Shown: positions 18,008 through 27,373 of the stretch, piece by piece | Position numbering within the stretch: position 1 is the first letter of the stretch | How the letters are laid out: every line of letters starts with the position of its first letter | Source: Streptomyces griseoincarnatus | GTDB lineage: Bacteria > Actinomycetota > Actinomycetes > Streptomycetales > Streptomycetaceae | Reading direction: 5' to 3' | Assembly (NCBI GenBank): GCA_014649575.1 | Contig: BMTH01000002.1 | Coordinates: 124,001 to 188,000 of the forward strand | Length of the DNA stretch: 64,000 nt | Position numbers and translations under genes: made by a program | Notes under the pieces: generated by a model | What the model was told of the DNA's origin: nothing | The model's input: only the letters and a program-made list of their open reading frames with translations | Databases searched by the model: none

Positions 18008-18039
18008 GAGCGGGCGAACTTTCCCGGGTTCGCCCGCTC
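18008..18039 (+). terminator. 12-bp perfect hairpin after the DsbA-like gene
   Basis: GAGCGGGCGAAC (18008-18019) and GTTCGCCCGCTC (18028-18039) pair perfectly around an 8-base loop. It lies 37 bases past the stop of the DsbA-like gene and is the likely terminator for it. The downstream arm is inside the phoD upstream region. Confidence 0.82.
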
Positions 18040-18083
18040 CGGCGGCTACACGAGGCATGTACACGTCAGTAACCTGAGCGGCT

Positions 18084-19766
18084 GTGACCAGTCGACACGG
18101 AAGATCCGAGAGCGCCGTCTCCGCCACCGCGGACACCGCCTCCCTCACCCCGCGCCGCCGGACCGTCGTCAAGGCGGCCGCCGCCACCGCGGCCCTGGCC
18201 GGACCGCTCGCCGCCGCGCTGCCCGCCCGCGCCGTCCAGCAGGCCCCCGCCTTCCTGCACGGCGTCGCCTCCGGCGACCCGCTGCCGGACGGCGTGCTGC
18301 TGTGGACCCGGGTGACACCCACCCCGGACGCCCTCCCGGGCTCCGGCGCCGGTCCCGACACCGAGGTGCGCTGGACCGTCGCCCGCGACCGGACGTTCAC
18401 CGACGTCGTCGCCCAGGGCACGGTCCTCGCCACCGCCGCCTCCGACCACACCGTCAAGGCGGACGTCCGGGGCCTCAGGCCCGCCACCGACTACTGGTTC
18501 CGCTTCTCCGCCGGCGGCGCCGACTCCCCCGCGGCCCGCACCCGCACCGCGCCCGCCGCCGACGCCTCCGTGGCGGGGCTGCGCCTCGGGGTGGTCTCCT
18601 GCGCCAACTGGGAGGCCGGCCACTTCGCCGCGTACCGCCATCTCGCGGCCCGCGGCGACCTGGACGCCTGGCTGCACCTGGGCGACTACATCTACGAGTA
18701 CGGCACCGGCGACTACGGCACCCGCGGCACGGTCGTCCGCCCGCACTCCCCCGCCCACGAGATCGTCACCCTCGCCGACTACCGGACCCGGCACGCCCGC
18801 TACAAGACCGACCCCGACCTCCAGGCGCTGCACGCCACCGCGCCCGTGATCGCGATGTGGGACGACCACGAGTTCGCCAACGACGCCTGGTCCGGGGGCG
18901 CGGAGAACCACACCGAGGGCGCGGAGGGCGCCTGGGCCGCCCGGCAGGCCGCCGCCAAGCGGGCGTACTTCGAGTGGATGCCGGTCCGCCCGGCGGTCGA
19001 GGGCACCACCTACCGCCGGCTGCGCTTCGGCAGGCTGGCCGACCTGTCGCTGCTGGACCTGCGCTCCTTCCGCTCGCGGCAGGTCTCGCTCGGCGACGGC
19101 GACGTGGACGACCCCGGCCGCACCCTCACCGGCCGCGCCCAGCTCGACTGGCTCAAGGCGGGTCTTTCGGCGTCGGACACGACCTGGCGTCTGGTGGGCA
19201 CCTCGGTGATGATCTCGCCGTTCGCGCTGGGCTCCCTGCCCGCGACGCTGCTGAAGCCGCTCGCGAAGCTGCTCGGCCTGCCGCAGGAGGGCCTCGCGCT
19301 CAACACCGACCAGTGGGACGGCTACACCGCCGACCGTCGCGAGCTGCTGGCCCATCTGCGCGGCAACGCCATCCGCAACACGGTCTTCCTCACCGGCGAC
19401 ATCCACATGGCGTGGGCGAACGACGTGCCGGTGAACGCGGGGACCTACCCGTTGTCCGCGTCCGCCGCCACGGAGTTCGTGGTCACGTCGGTCACCTCCG
19501 ACAACCTCGACGACATCCTCAAGGTCGGCGAGGGCACGGTCGACGCGATCGCCTCCCCGCTGATCCGGGCCGCCAACCGGCACGTGCACTGGGTGGACAC
19601 CGACCGGCACGGCTTCGGGGTGCTGGACCTCACGGCCGAACGGGCGCAGATGGACTACTACGTGCTGTCCGACCGCACCAAGGCGGGCGCCACCGCGGCC
19701 TGGGCCCGCTCCTACCGCACCCGCAGCGGCACGCAGAGGGTCGAGCGGGCCGACGCCCCCGTCTGA
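18084..19766 (+). CDS. phoD: Alkaline phosphatase D, Tat-secreted
   Basis: A 560-residue PhoD family phosphodiesterase/phosphatase. The N-terminus has a twin-arginine signal (PRRRTVVKA, residues ~23-31), a hydrophobic stretch and an AxA cleavage site (LPARAV), so it is exported folded. Metal-site motifs are [18 protein letters not shown] (~199), [12 protein letters not shown] (~259) and [10 protein letters not shown] (~437), which bind iron and calcium in this family. It releases phosphate from phospho-esters outside the cell. Start GTG 18084 has no Shine-Dalgarno; a -10-like TAACCT lies at 18070-18075, so the mRNA could be leaderless. PhoD genes in Streptomyces are commonly phosphate-regulated; I did not find a convincing PHO box. 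Confidence 0.95.
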   Translation: MTSRHGRSESAVSATADTASLTPRRRTVVKAAAATAALAGPLAAALPARAVQQAPAFLHGVASGDPLPDGVLLWTRVTPTPDALPGSGAGPDTEVRWTVARDRTFTDVVAQGTVLATAASDHTVKADVRGLRPATDYWFRFSAGGADSPAARTRTAPAADASVAGLRLGVVSCANWEAGHFAAYRHLAARGDLDAWLHLGDYIYEYGTGDYGTRGTVVRPHSPAHEIVTLADYRTRHARYKTDPDLQALHATAPVIAMWDDHEFANDAWSGGAENHTEGAEGAWAARQAAAKRAYFEWMPVRPAVEGTTYRRLRFGRLADLSLLDLRSFRSRQVSLGDGDVDDPGRTLTGRAQLDWLKAGLSASDTTWRLVGTSVMISPFALGSLPATLLKPLAKLLGLPQEGLALNTDQWDGYTADRRELLAHLRGNAIRNTVFLTGDIHMAWANDVPVNAGTYPLSASAATEFVVTSVTSDNLDDILKVGEGTVDAIASPLIRAANRHVHWVDTDRHGFGVLDLTAERAQMDYYVLSDRTKAGATAAWARSYRTRSGTQRVERADAPV

Positions 19767-19800
19767 GCACCCCGCGGTAGGAGGACGAGGATCGGGCGGC

Positions 19801-20394
19801 TCAGTCCGCGTCCTCCTCCAGCGAGTCGAGGAAGCCGAGCGCCACCCGCCAGGTGGCCTCGGCGGCCTCCTCGTCGAAGTCGGTCAGGTCGGGGTCGGTG
19901 TACAGGTGTCCGGCGCCCGCGTACCGGTAGACCTCCACGTCGGCCCCGGCCCGGCCCATCCCCAGGTACCAGGCGGTGAGCCAGTCGTCGGTCTCGAACG
20001 GGTCCGGCTCGGCGACGTGCAGCTGCACCGGCAGCCCGTCGGCGGCGGCGTTCTCCGCGATGTCGGAGGTGCCGTGCAGGAGCAGCAGGCCCCTGGCCTT
20101 CTCGTCGCCCAGGGCCAGCGTCTGCGCCACCGAGGCGCCGAAGGAGAACCCCGCGTACACCAGCCCGCGCTCCGAGTAGGGGGCCGCCGCCAGGACGGCC
20201 CGCTTCAGCAGCTCGTCCTTGCCCACCTCGTCCTTGTGCTCCATGCCCTCCTCGACGGTGTCGAACGTGCGGCCCTCGAAGAGGTCCGGCGTCCACACCT
20301 CGTGTCCGGCCGCGCGCAGCCGGTCCGCGGCCCGGTGCACCGCGGGGCGCAGTCCGTAGGTCGAGTGAAAGAGCATGATGTTCATGGAGCCCAT
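19801..20394 (-). CDS. Dienelactone hydrolase family protein
   Basis: A 197-residue alpha/beta hydrolase. The nucleophile elbow is GFSFGASVA, with Ser where classical dienelactone hydrolases have Cys. The strand IMLFHSTYGL starts the fold, and GAGHLYTDPD supplies the likely catalytic His. It is probably a small cytosolic esterase or hydrolase with unknown substrate. The first ATG (20394) or the ATG nine bases later (20385) may be used; neither has a strong Shine-Dalgarno. It is convergent with phoD, separated by 34 bases. Confidence 0.86.
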   Translation of the reverse strand: MGSMNIMLFHSTYGLRPAVHRAADRLRAAGHEVWTPDLFEGRTFDTVEEGMEHKDEVGKDELLKRAVLAAAPYSERGLVYAGFSFGASVAQTLALGDEKARGLLLLHGTSDIAENAAADGLPVQLHVAEPDPFETDDWLTAWYLGMGRAGADVEVYRYAGAGHLYTDPDLTDFDEEAAEATWRVALGFLDSLEEDAD

Positions 20395-20492
20395 GGTGCC
20401 AGCCGGGTGTGGCGGATCTCGCGGGCGGCACTACCCGGAACCGGACGGAAGTCACATGTTCATGCCGGAGCGGGCCGGTTAGGTTCGGGGGC

Positions 20493-21617
20493 ATGGATGA
20501 CGTGCTACGCCCGCTGATCGTGGTCGGCGGTTCGGTGGTGCTGACGCTGCTGCTCGGCTGGGCCACCGACCGGCTGCTGCGGAAGGCCGACGAACGCCAC
20601 CACGAGACACCGCTGTGGGGCCTGCTGCGCCGGGCCCGTGTCCCGTACCAACTGCTGCTCTGCGCGGTCCTGCTCAGAGCCTCCTACGACGAGGCACGGC
20701 TGCTGACCTCGCACGACGTCGCCGTCGGCCGGGTGCTCACCCTGGTGCTGATCGGGTCGGCCGCCTGGATGGCGATCCGGATCGCCGCCGCCGTCGTGGA
20801 GACCTCCTACGCCCGGTACGCCAGCAACCACCGGGAGCGGAACCCGGCCCGGGTGCGCCGGGTGCGCACCCAGGTGACCCTGATCCGCCGCGTGGTCTCG
20901 GCGGCGGTCGGCGTGGTCGCCGTGGCCGCGATGCTGCTGACGTTCCCCGCGATGCGCGCGGCCGGCGCCTCGCTGCTGGCCTCGGCGGGCATCCTCGGCA
21001 TCGTCGCCGGTGTCGCCGCCCAGTCGACGCTGAGCAACATGTTCGCCGGACTGCAGATCGCGTTCGGCGACATGGTGCGCATCGGCGACACCGTGGTGGT
21101 GGACGGCGAGTGGGGCACGGTCGAGGAGATCACCCTCACCTTCCTGACCGTCCGCACCTGGGACGAGCGCCGGATCACCATGCCGGTGTCGTACTTCACC
21201 TCCAAGCCGTTCGAGAACTGGTCGCGCGGCACCCCGCAGATGACCGGCACCGTCTTCTGGCACGTGGACCACAGCGCGCCGCTGGACGCCATGCGCGAGA
21301 GGCTGCGCGACATCCTGCGGGAGTGCCCGGAGTGGGACGGCCGCGCCTACAACCTGACCGTCACGGACACCACCCCCAGCACCCTGGAGGTGCGGGCGCT
21401 GGTGACGGCGAAGGACGCGGACGACATCTGGACGGTCCGGGTCAAGGTCCGCGAGCAGATGATGCGCTTCCTCGCCGACGAGCACCCCTACGCGCTGCCC
21501 CGGGTCAACACCGCCGACGCGGTGCTGCCGCCCGGGACCGCCCGGGAGAGCGCGCCCGCCGACGGCGTCCCCGCGGCGCGCCGGCTGCACACCCATCCGC
21601 CCCGGCAGCCGCGCTGA
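20493..21617 (+). CDS. MscS-family mechanosensitive ion channel
   Basis: A 374-residue small-conductance mechanosensitive channel. It has four hydrophobic helices (starting LIVVGGSVVLTLLLGWATD), then the pore-lining and following segment SLLASAGILGIVAGVAAQSTLSNMFAGLQIAF (given here in part as GILGIVAGVAAQ and NMFAGLQIAF), the conserved beta domain GDMVRIGDTVVVDGEWGTVE, and the alpha/beta cytoplasmic vestibule. The tail (~30 residues) is Pro/Arg-rich and variable. It relieves turgor during osmotic downshift. Start ATG 20493 is the only good start. It is convergent with the SDR gene, separated by only seven bases. Confidence 0.93.
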   Translation: MDDVLRPLIVVGGSVVLTLLLGWATDRLLRKADERHHETPLWGLLRRARVPYQLLLCAVLLRASYDEARLLTSHDVAVGRVLTLVLIGSAAWMAIRIAAAVVETSYARYASNHRERNPARVRRVRTQVTLIRRVVSAAVGVVAVAAMLLTFPAMRAAGASLLASAGILGIVAGVAAQSTLSNMFAGLQIAFGDMVRIGDTVVVDGEWGTVEEITLTFLTVRTWDERRITMPVSYFTSKPFENWSRGTPQMTGTVFWHVDHSAPLDAMRERLRDILRECPEWDGRAYNLTVTDTTPSTLEVRALVTAKDADDIWTVRVKVREQMMRFLADEHPYALPRVNTADAVLPPGTARESAPADGVPAARRLHTHPPRQPR

Positions 21618-21624
21618 GCGGACC

Positions 21625-22368
21625 TCAGCAGCCGCGCTCGGCACCGCCGTTCACCTGGACGATCTGCGAGGTGATGTGGCCGGCGCCGTGCGAGGCGAGC
21701 CAGTGCAGGGTCGCCGCGACGTCACCGGGCCGGCCGGCGCGCTTGTCCGACGTCTCGGCGACCAGCCGGGCCCGCCGCTCCTCGTCCAGGCCGTCGCCGC
21801 CGAAGAACGCCGTGTCCTCGATGTAGCCGGGCGCGACCACGTTCACGGTGATCCCGTGCGGCCCCAGCTCCCGGGCCAGGGCGTGGGCGTACGGATGCAG
21901 ACCGGCCTTGGCCGCCGCGTACGACACCCGTCCCGAGCCGCGCCTCGCCGCGATGGAGCTGAGGAACAGCACCCGGCCGCCGGGCACGGCGAGCCGGTGC
22001 CGCAGCGCCTCGGTGAGCAGCACGGCGGTCAGCACGTTGAGCCGGAAGTTGACCGTCCAGTCACGGGCGACGGCGTCGAGCGGGTCGTCGCCGCCGACCG
22101 GCGGCTCCAGCAGCCCGTTGCCGCCCGCGCTGTGCACGAGGACGTCCACCGCGCCGAACTCGCGCCCCACGAACCCGGACACACCCCGCACGGCCTCGGG
22201 GTCGGCCAGATCGGCGGCGTAGGTCAGCGCGCCGGGCACCTCGGCGCGCTCCAGGACGTCACCGCGCCGCCCGATGAGCAGGACGCGGTCCCCGTCGGCG
22301 GCGAACGTCTGCGCGGTGGCGAGCCCGATGCCGGTGCCGCCGCCGCTGATCACAACATTGCGTGTCAT
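21625..22368 (-). CDS. Short-chain dehydrogenase/reductase
   Basis: A 247-residue classical SDR. The cofactor-binding motif is SGGGTGIGLA (residues ~8-17), with an Arg pair (GRRGD) after strand 2 that suggests NADP(H). A core HSAGG motif, the catalytic Ser in LFLSSIAA and the YAAAK motif are all present, as is the C-terminal QIVQVNGG. The family reduces ketones or oxidises alcohols. The substrate is unknown; FabG-like activity is possible. Start ATG 22366-22368. The Na+/H+ antiporter gene lies 51 bases downstream in the window but upstream in transcription order, so co-transcription is possible. Confidence 0.92.
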   Translation of the reverse strand: MTRNVVISGGGTGIGLATAQTFAADGDRVLLIGRRGDVLERAEVPGALTYAADLADPEAVRGVSGFVGREFGAVDVLVHSAGGNGLLEPPVGGDDPLDAVARDWTVNFRLNVLTAVLLTEALRHRLAVPGGRVLFLSSIAARRGSGRVSYAAAKAGLHPYAHALARELGPHGITVNVVAPGYIEDTAFFGGDGLDEERRARLVAETSDKRAGRPGDVAATLHWLASHGAGHITSQIVQVNGGAERGC

Positions 22369-22419
22369 GCCCCGACCCTACGGAGCGGGCGACGGCGGAC
22401 GGCGGCAACGCGGCGGCGC

Positions 22420-24012
22420 TCAGCGCAGACTGCGCACGTCCAGATGACGCAGCACCCGGTCCACCACCTCGGGGTCGGCGCCCGGCTCGCTGCGCGCGGT
22501 GAGCACCTCGTGCCGGGCGGCGCTCAGCATCTCGTGCTCGATGCGCCGGACCCGTTTCAGCCGTTCGGCCCGCTGCCGGGTCGCCTCACGCCGTTCGTCG
22601 TCCGCCATGTCCGGGCTGATCCGCACCCCCAGGTCGAACGCCCTGCGCAGCAGTTGCTCGGACAGCTCCTCCGGCAGGTCCTCGACGTCCTCGATCTCCC
22701 TCAGTCTGCGCTTGGCCGCCTTCGCCGCCCGGACGGCGAGTTCGCGCTCCATCTCCTTCTCGTGCCCGGTGTCCCCGCGCACGCCGAGCTTGCCCACCAG
22801 CCACGGCAGGGTGAGCCCTTGCACCAGCAGGGTCCCCAGCACCACGCCGAACGCCATGAAGATGATCTCGGACCGGGCGGGGAAGCCGGCTCCGGAGTCG
22901 GTCTCCAGCGGGATGGCGAGGGCCAGCGCGACGGATGCCACGCCGCGCATCCCGGACCACCACATCACCACGGTCTCGCGCCAGCTCAGCGGGATGTCCT
23001 CGCCGACGTCCCGCTCGGTGTGCATCCGCTTGGTCAGCCAGGTCGCCGGCAGCAGCCACGCCAGCCGCACGAACACGACCACGCCGACGACCGCCGCCGA
23101 CCAGCCCAGCAGCTCGCCCCAGTGGCCGGACGCGGTCTCCACCGCGTTGTGCAGTTCCAGGCCGACCAGGCCGAACGCCACGCCGGTGACCAGGGTGTCC
23201 ACGATGTCCCAGAAGGTGTGCCCGGCCAGCCGCGCCGTCACGTCGTCGGCGTCGGTGGCGTACTCCACCAGGAACAGCGCGGTGACCAGCACCCCGAGGA
23301 CGCCCGAGCCGTGCAGCTCCTCGGCGAGGACGTACGCGGCGAACGGCACCAGCAAGGTCAGCGCGACCTGGAGGGTCGGGTCGCCGAGGAGGTCCATGGC
23401 CTTGTTGGTGGCCCAGCCGAGCACCAGCCCGACGGCGACCGCCACCACCGCCGACAGGATCAGGTCCAGCCCTGCCGACCAGGGCGAGAAGGTGCCGCTC
23501 ACGGCGGCGGCCACGGCCACGTGGTACAGCACGATCGCCGTGACGTCGTTGAAGAGGCCCTCGCCCTCCAGGATCGACACGAGCCGGCGGGGCAGCCCCA
23601 GCTTGCCGGCCACGGCGGTCGCCGCGACCGGGTCGGGCGGGGCGACCAGCGCGCCGAGGGCGACGGCGGCGGCCAGCGGCAGCCCCGGCACGATCGCGTG
23701 GGCGACGACGGCGACGCAGAAGGTGGTGACGAAGACCAGCGCCACGGCCAGCAGCACGATCGGCCGGACGTTGGCCGCGAACTGGCGCCAGGAGGTGCGG
23801 CGCACGGCCGCGTAGAGCAGGGGCGGCAGCAGCAGCGGCAGGATCAGTTCCGGCGGGACGTCGACGTTCGGCACGAACTCCAGCAGCGCCAGGACGATTC
23901 CGAACACCGTCATCAGTACCGGCGCCGGCAGCCTCAGCCGCTCCCCCACGGGGACGCTCACCACCGCCCCGAGCAACAGGGCGAACAGCAGGGCCAACTG
24001 ATCCACGGTCAC
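22420..24012 (-). CDS. Na+/H+ antiporter, CPA1 family
   Basis: A 530-residue monovalent cation/proton antiporter with about 12 transmembrane helices (residues 1-410) and a charged cytoplasmic tail of about 120 residues containing coiled-coil-like ARAAKAAKRRLREIEDVE. The ion site is VAPPDPVAAT, with the conserved DP pair, and EGLFNDVTAIVLY, the ND motif of the family. It exchanges internal Na+ or K+ for H+. The start is GTG at 24010-24012, with GTG at 24004-24006 as an alternative. It stands apart from the GNAT gene by 78 bases. Confidence 0.93.
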   Translation of the reverse strand: MTVDQLALLFALLLGAVVSVPVGERLRLPAPVLMTVFGIVLALLEFVPNVDVPPELILPLLLPPLLYAAVRRTSWRQFAANVRPIVLLAVALVFVTTFCVAVVAHAIVPGLPLAAAVALGALVAPPDPVAATAVAGKLGLPRRLVSILEGEGLFNDVTAIVLYHVAVAAAVSGTFSPWSAGLDLILSAVVAVAVGLVLGWATNKAMDLLGDPTLQVALTLLVPFAAYVLAEELHGSGVLGVLVTALFLVEYATDADDVTARLAGHTFWDIVDTLVTGVAFGLVGLELHNAVETASGHWGELLGWSAAVVGVVVFVRLAWLLPATWLTKRMHTERDVGEDIPLSWRETVVMWWSGMRGVASVALALAIPLETDSGAGFPARSEIIFMAFGVVLGTLLVQGLTLPWLVGKLGVRGDTGHEKEMERELAVRAAKAAKRRLREIEDVEDLPEELSEQLLRRAFDLGVRISPDMADDERREATRQRAERLKRVRRIEHEMLSAARHEVLTARSEPGADPEVVDRVLRHLDVRSLR

Positions 24013-24090
24013 CGCTCCCGGAGATCGGACGGGACGAGCGGTCTCCAGCCTGCCATGCGCCGCGCGGCCGGCGCGGTCACCCGGGCCCTG

Positions 24091-24558
24091 CTAGAGCGCG
24101 CGCCGCATGGCCCGGTGCGGCATGCCCGCGTCCGGGAACTGAGGCCCGTAGGCCTCGTAGCCGAGCCGCTCGTAGAAGCCGAGGGCGTGGGTCTGCGCGT
24201 GCAGGTCGACGCCGGTGAGCCCGCGCTCCCGGGCCGCCTCCTCGACGGCCCGCACGAGCGCAGCGCCGACGCCGAGGCCGCGCGCCCGCTTCAGCACCGC
24301 GAGCCGGCCGAGGGAGCCGGCCGACGGGTCGCCGCCGTTCTTCGCCGCGGCTGAGGCGCCGTGCAGCAGGCGGGCCGTGCCGAGCGGGGTGCCGTCGCCG
24401 GCGACCGCGAGCAGGTGCACGGCGTCCGCGTCGTGGACGTCGTACTCGATGTCCTCGGGGACGCCCTGCTCGGCGACGAAGACCTCCTTGCGGACGCCGA
24501 AGCAGGCCTCGCGGTCGGCGGGGTCCTCCGCCACCCGCACCGTGACGGCCGGGCTCAT
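24091..24558 (-). CDS. GNAT family N-acetyltransferase, ElaA/YhcW-like
   Basis: A 155-residue acetyltransferase. The CoA-binding motif is [15 protein letters not shown] (Q/RxxGxG/A) and the flanking strands LGRLAVL and [23 protein letters not shown] complete the fold. The [20 protein letters not shown] region near the N-terminus is typical of the ElaA-like group, which has no confirmed physiological substrate. The ATG at 24556-24558 overlaps the rluD stop by 4 bases (ATGA), so it is translationally coupled to rluD. Confidence 0.9.
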   Translation of the reverse strand: MSPAVTVRVAEDPADREACFGVRKEVFVAEQGVPEDIEYDVHDADAVHLLAVAGDGTPLGTARLLHGASAAAKNGGDPSAGSLGRLAVLKRARGLGVGAALVRAVEEAARERGLTGVDLHAQTHALGFYERLGYEAYGPQFPDAGMPHRAMRRAL

Positions 24559-25499
24559 GCGTAGGTCTCCTCGCGGACCTGGTCGAGCGCCTGCTGGAGG
24601 TCGTCCGGGTAGTCGCAGGAGAACTCCGCCCACTGCCCGTCGCCGGGGTGCTCGAAGCCGAGGCGCACGGCGTGCAGCCACTGCCGGGTCAGCTTCAGCC
24701 GCTTGGCGAGCGTGGGGTCGGCGCCGTAGGTGAGGTCGCCGACGCAGGGGTGGCGGTGGGCGGCCATGTGCACGCGGATCTGGTGCGTGCGGCCGGTCTC
24801 CAGCTTCACGTCGAGCAGGGACGCCGCGCGGAACGCCTCGATCAGGTCGTAGTGCGTGACGGACGGCTTGCCCTCGGCGGTGACCGCCCACTTGTAGTCG
24901 TGGTGCGGGTGGCGGCCGATGGGGGCGTCGATGGTGCCGCTGGTCGGGTCGGGGTGGCCCTGGACGAGCGTGTGGTAGCGCTTGTCGACCGTGCGCTCCT
25001 TGAACTGGCGCTTCAGCGACGTGTACGCGTACTCGGACTTGGCGACCACCATCAGGCCGGAGGTGCCGACGTCGAGGCGGTGCACGATGCCCTGGCGCTC
25101 GGCGGCGCCGGAGGTCGAGATGCGGTAGCCGGCGGCGGCCAGACCGCCGATCACGGTCGGTCCCGTCCAGCCCGGGGAGGGGTGGGCGGCGACGCCGACG
25201 GGCTTGACGATCACGACCACGTCGTCGTCGTCGTGCACGATCTCCATGCCCTCGACCGGCTCGGCGACGACCTGCACCGGGGCGGGCGCCTGCGGCATCT
25301 CCACCTCGAGCCAGGCGCCCCCGCTGACCCGCTCGGACTTTCCGACCACCGACCCGTCGACCGTGACCTTCCCCGCGGCGGCGAGCTCGGCCGCCTTGGT
25401 ACGGGAGAAGCCGAACATGCGGGAGATGGCGGCGTCGACGCGCTCGCCCTCCAGGCCGTCGGGCACGGGCAGGGTACGGATCTCGGGAATCGTGCTCAC
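24555..25499 (-). CDS. rluD: Ribosomal RNA pseudouridine synthase RluD
   Basis: A 314-residue RluA/RluD family enzyme that converts uridines in helix 69 of 23S rRNA to pseudouridine. The N-terminal S4 domain ([20 protein letters not shown]) is followed by the catalytic domain, with the catalytic Asp in [15 protein letters not shown]. Further conserved motifs are KRYHTLVQG and [10 protein letters not shown]. The family is often next to lspA, as it is here. The GTG at 25497-25499 is used. It is coupled to the GNAT gene. A short hairpin separates it from lspA. Confidence 0.95.
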   Translation of the reverse strand: MSTIPEIRTLPVPDGLEGERVDAAISRMFGFSRTKAAELAAAGKVTVDGSVVGKSERVSGGAWLEVEMPQAPAPVQVVAEPVEGMEIVHDDDDVVVIVKPVGVAAHPSPGWTGPTVIGGLAAAGYRISTSGAAERQGIVHRLDVGTSGLMVVAKSEYAYTSLKRQFKERTVDKRYHTLVQGHPDPTSGTIDAPIGRHPHHDYKWAVTAEGKPSVTHYDLIEAFRAASLLDVKLETGRTHQIRVHMAAHRHPCVGDLTYGADPTLAKRLKLTRQWLHAVRLGFEHPGDGQWAEFSCDYPDDLQQALDQVREETYA

Positions 25500-25523
25500 C
25501 CGTCGAGTATGCCGGACGGGCGC

Positions 25524-25545
25524 GTCACTCCCGCACGGGAGTGAC
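25524..25545 (-). terminator. 9-bp hairpin between lspA and rluD
   Basis: GTCACTCCC (25524-25532), loop GCAC, and GGGAGTGAC (25537-25545) form a perfect stem, with GCGC-rich flanks that may extend it. It lies past the lspA stop and before the rluD start. It may attenuate or end lspA transcription. Confidence 0.6.
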
Positions 25546-25574
25546 GGGCGCCTCGGTCCGCGCGGCCCGTGCCG

Positions 25575-26216
25575 TCAGTCCTTGTGGACCGTGCCGTCCG
25601 GGTCGAGGCCCCGGAAGGACAGCAGCACGATGAGGACGCCGCCGCACACGATGGCCGAGTCGGCCAGGTTGAACACGGCGAAGTGCTTGGGCGCGATGAA
25701 GTCGACGACCGCGCCCTCGAAGACGCCCGGCGAGCGGAAGATCCGGTCGGTGAGGTTGCCGAGGGCGCCGCCGAGGAGCAGGCCGAGCGCGATCGCCCAG
25801 GGCAGACTGTAGAGCTTGCGGGCCAGGCGGAAGATCACCACGATCACGGCGGCCGCGATGACCGTGAAGATCACCGTGAACGCCTCGCCGAAGCCGAAGG
25901 CGGCGCCCGCGTTGCGGATCGCCTCGAAGCGCAGCCAGTCGCCGACGACCTCGATCGGCTCGTGGTGCTCCAGCTTGGCGACCACGATCATCTTGCTGAC
26001 CAGGTCGAGGAGGTAGGCGAAGGCGGCGACGGCGAACAGGACGGCGATCCGCCGCCTGCCGCGGGGCCGCTCCGCCGCCTCCTTCGTACCGTCGGCGCCG
26101 GCCGGCTCCCGGCCGTCCCGGTCCCGCAGGTCCCGGTCCTCGATGTCCCGGTCCTGCCCGTCCCGGTCCGCGTCCGGGGTGTCCGGCGTACCGATGATGC
26201 GCTCCGCCTCTGCCAC
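25575..26216 (-). CDS. lspA: Lipoprotein signal peptidase II
   Basis: A 213-residue aspartyl protease of the inner membrane that cuts the signal peptide from diacylated prolipoproteins. It has a long charged N-terminus (about 55 residues, Asp/Arg repeats [18 protein letters not shown]), then four membrane helices. The catalytic motifs are [12 protein letters not shown] and [11 protein letters not shown], with the two active-site aspartates. The N-terminal extension is longer than in E. coli. The start is GTG at 26214-26216. Upstream lies the DksA-like gene on the same strand, 65 bases away. Confidence 0.95.
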   Translation of the reverse strand: MAEAERIIGTPDTPDADRDGQDRDIEDRDLRDRDGREPAGADGTKEAAERPRGRRRIAVLFAVAAFAYLLDLVSKMIVVAKLEHHEPIEVVGDWLRFEAIRNAGAAFGFGEAFTVIFTVIAAAVIVVIFRLARKLYSLPWAIALGLLLGGALGNLTDRIFRSPGVFEGAVVDFIAPKHFAVFNLADSAIVCGGVLIVLLSFRGLDPDGTVHKD

Positions 26217-26281
26217 GTGAGTCCCTCAGCCTAGGTCCTTGACTGAGGACGAGGGTACGGCACGGTCTGCGGGGCCGCTCC

Positions 26282-27091
26282 TCAGTACCGGCGCTCCTGC
26301 TTCTGCTTGCACTCGACGCACAGGGTGGCCCTCGGGAAGGCCTGCATGCGGGCCTTGCCGATGGGTTTGCCGCAGTTCTCGCACAGGCCGTAGGTGCCCG
26401 CGTCGAGCCGCTGGAGCGCCCGCTCGAACTGGTCGAGCATCTCGCGCGCGTTCGCCGCGAGGGCCAGTTCGTGCTCGCGCGTGATGTTCTTGGTGCCGGT
26501 GTCGGCGTCGTCGTCGCCGGCGCCGTCGCCGGAGTCCCGCATCAGGCCTGCCAGCGACCGCTCGGAGGAGCTGATCTCCTCACGCAGCCGCAGCACCTCC
26601 GACATCAGCTCCGCCCGCGCCTCCTCGACCTCTTCGTCGGTCCACGGCTCCTCGCCGGGACGCACCGCCAGCTCGCCCGGCTCCACCGCGCTGTGCCGGG
26701 CCTTGGGCACGGCGGTCGCCGCCGCCGCTGTGGCCGCCGGGCCAGGGGTCTTCTTCGCACCCACCGTCGTCACTCCCGTCTGCGCCGCGGCCTCGGCCGC
26801 GTCCGCGTCGTCGGCCGCGCTGTGCCCGGCCCCGTCCTGAGCGGACCCGCTGGTCCTGGCCGCACCGTTCCCCTCGGGGGCGCCCCGACGGCCGCCCCCG
26901 CCCCGGCCCGCGGCGGCCGCCTTCCCGGCGGTCCCCCGTGCCGGCTTCTTGCCGGCGAGCTTCTTCGCGGCGGCCTTCCGGCCCCCGGCCTTCGCGGTGG
27001 CACCCTTCGACGCCGTCGCCCCGGACGCGGCCTCGGCCGCACCGGCCTCCGTCTCGGCGGCCTCGGCCGCCGCACCCTTCTTCGCCACCAT
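26282..27091 (-). CDS. DksA/TraR zinc-finger protein with Ala/Lys-rich N-terminus
   Basis: A 269-residue protein. The C-terminal ~110 residues are a TraR/DksA-type domain: a coiled-coil region (EARAELMSEVLRLREEISS) and a four-Cys zinc finger, GLCENCGKPI with TLCVECKQKQ. The N-terminal ~140 residues are Ala/Lys/Gly-rich, with runs such as GRKAAAKKLAGKKPARG like histone H1 tails, which may bind DNA or RNA. The family binds RNA polymerase in the secondary channel. Start ATG 27091, with GAAGGGG about 10-12 bases upstream; GTG at 27088 is an alternative. It is divergent from ileS. Confidence 0.88.
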   Translation of the reverse strand: MVAKKGAAAEAAETEAGAAEAASGATASKGATAKAGGRKAAAKKLAGKKPARGTAGKAAAAGRGGGGRRGAPEGNGAARTSGSAQDGAGHSAADDADAAEAAAQTGVTTVGAKKTPGPAATAAAATAVPKARHSAVEPGELAVRPGEEPWTDEEVEEARAELMSEVLRLREEISSSERSLAGLMRDSGDGAGDDDADTGTKNITREHELALAANAREMLDQFERALQRLDAGTYGLCENCGKPIGKARMQAFPRATLCVECKQKQERRY

Positions 27092-27361
27092 GGCCGCGGC
27101 CCCTTCACATATTGTGATCTTGCACGCGAATCGTGCTGGGACGATAAATCGACTGGGACCCTGCGGCAACGGGGCGCACCGCACGGTCACCTCGCCCCGC
27201 GCACGCCGCGCGGCGACCTGCATGCGTTGTGCCCAGCTACCCGCCGGGTATGCCGCCGGCGCGGACGTCCCGGCGTCCGGAACAGGCGCGCCGCTCCATT
27301 CGGGGCACTCCCGGGCACACCGTCGCGGGAAAAGCGGTCGGCCGCCCGTCGCGGCGCGCCG

Positions 27362-27367
27362 TACACT
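27362..27367 (+). promoter_or_regulatory. Candidate -10 element of the ileS promoter
   Basis: TACACT at 27362-27367 fits the TANNNT -10 consensus of the housekeeping sigma factor, a few bases before the T-box leader begins. No good -35 hexamer is visible at 17-19 bases, so this is a weak call based on position. Confidence 0.45.
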
Positions 27368-27373
27368 GGGCGG

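Noticed and set aside
18008..18083. PHO box upstream of phoD
   Set aside because: One GTTCGCC unit is visible, but it lies inside the hairpin arm and no second direct-repeat unit with good match follows on either strand.
21676..24354. 892-residue plus-strand ORF opposite the SDR and antiporter genes
   Set aside because: Crosses two real genes and the gap between them, with low-complexity Gly/His/Gln content.
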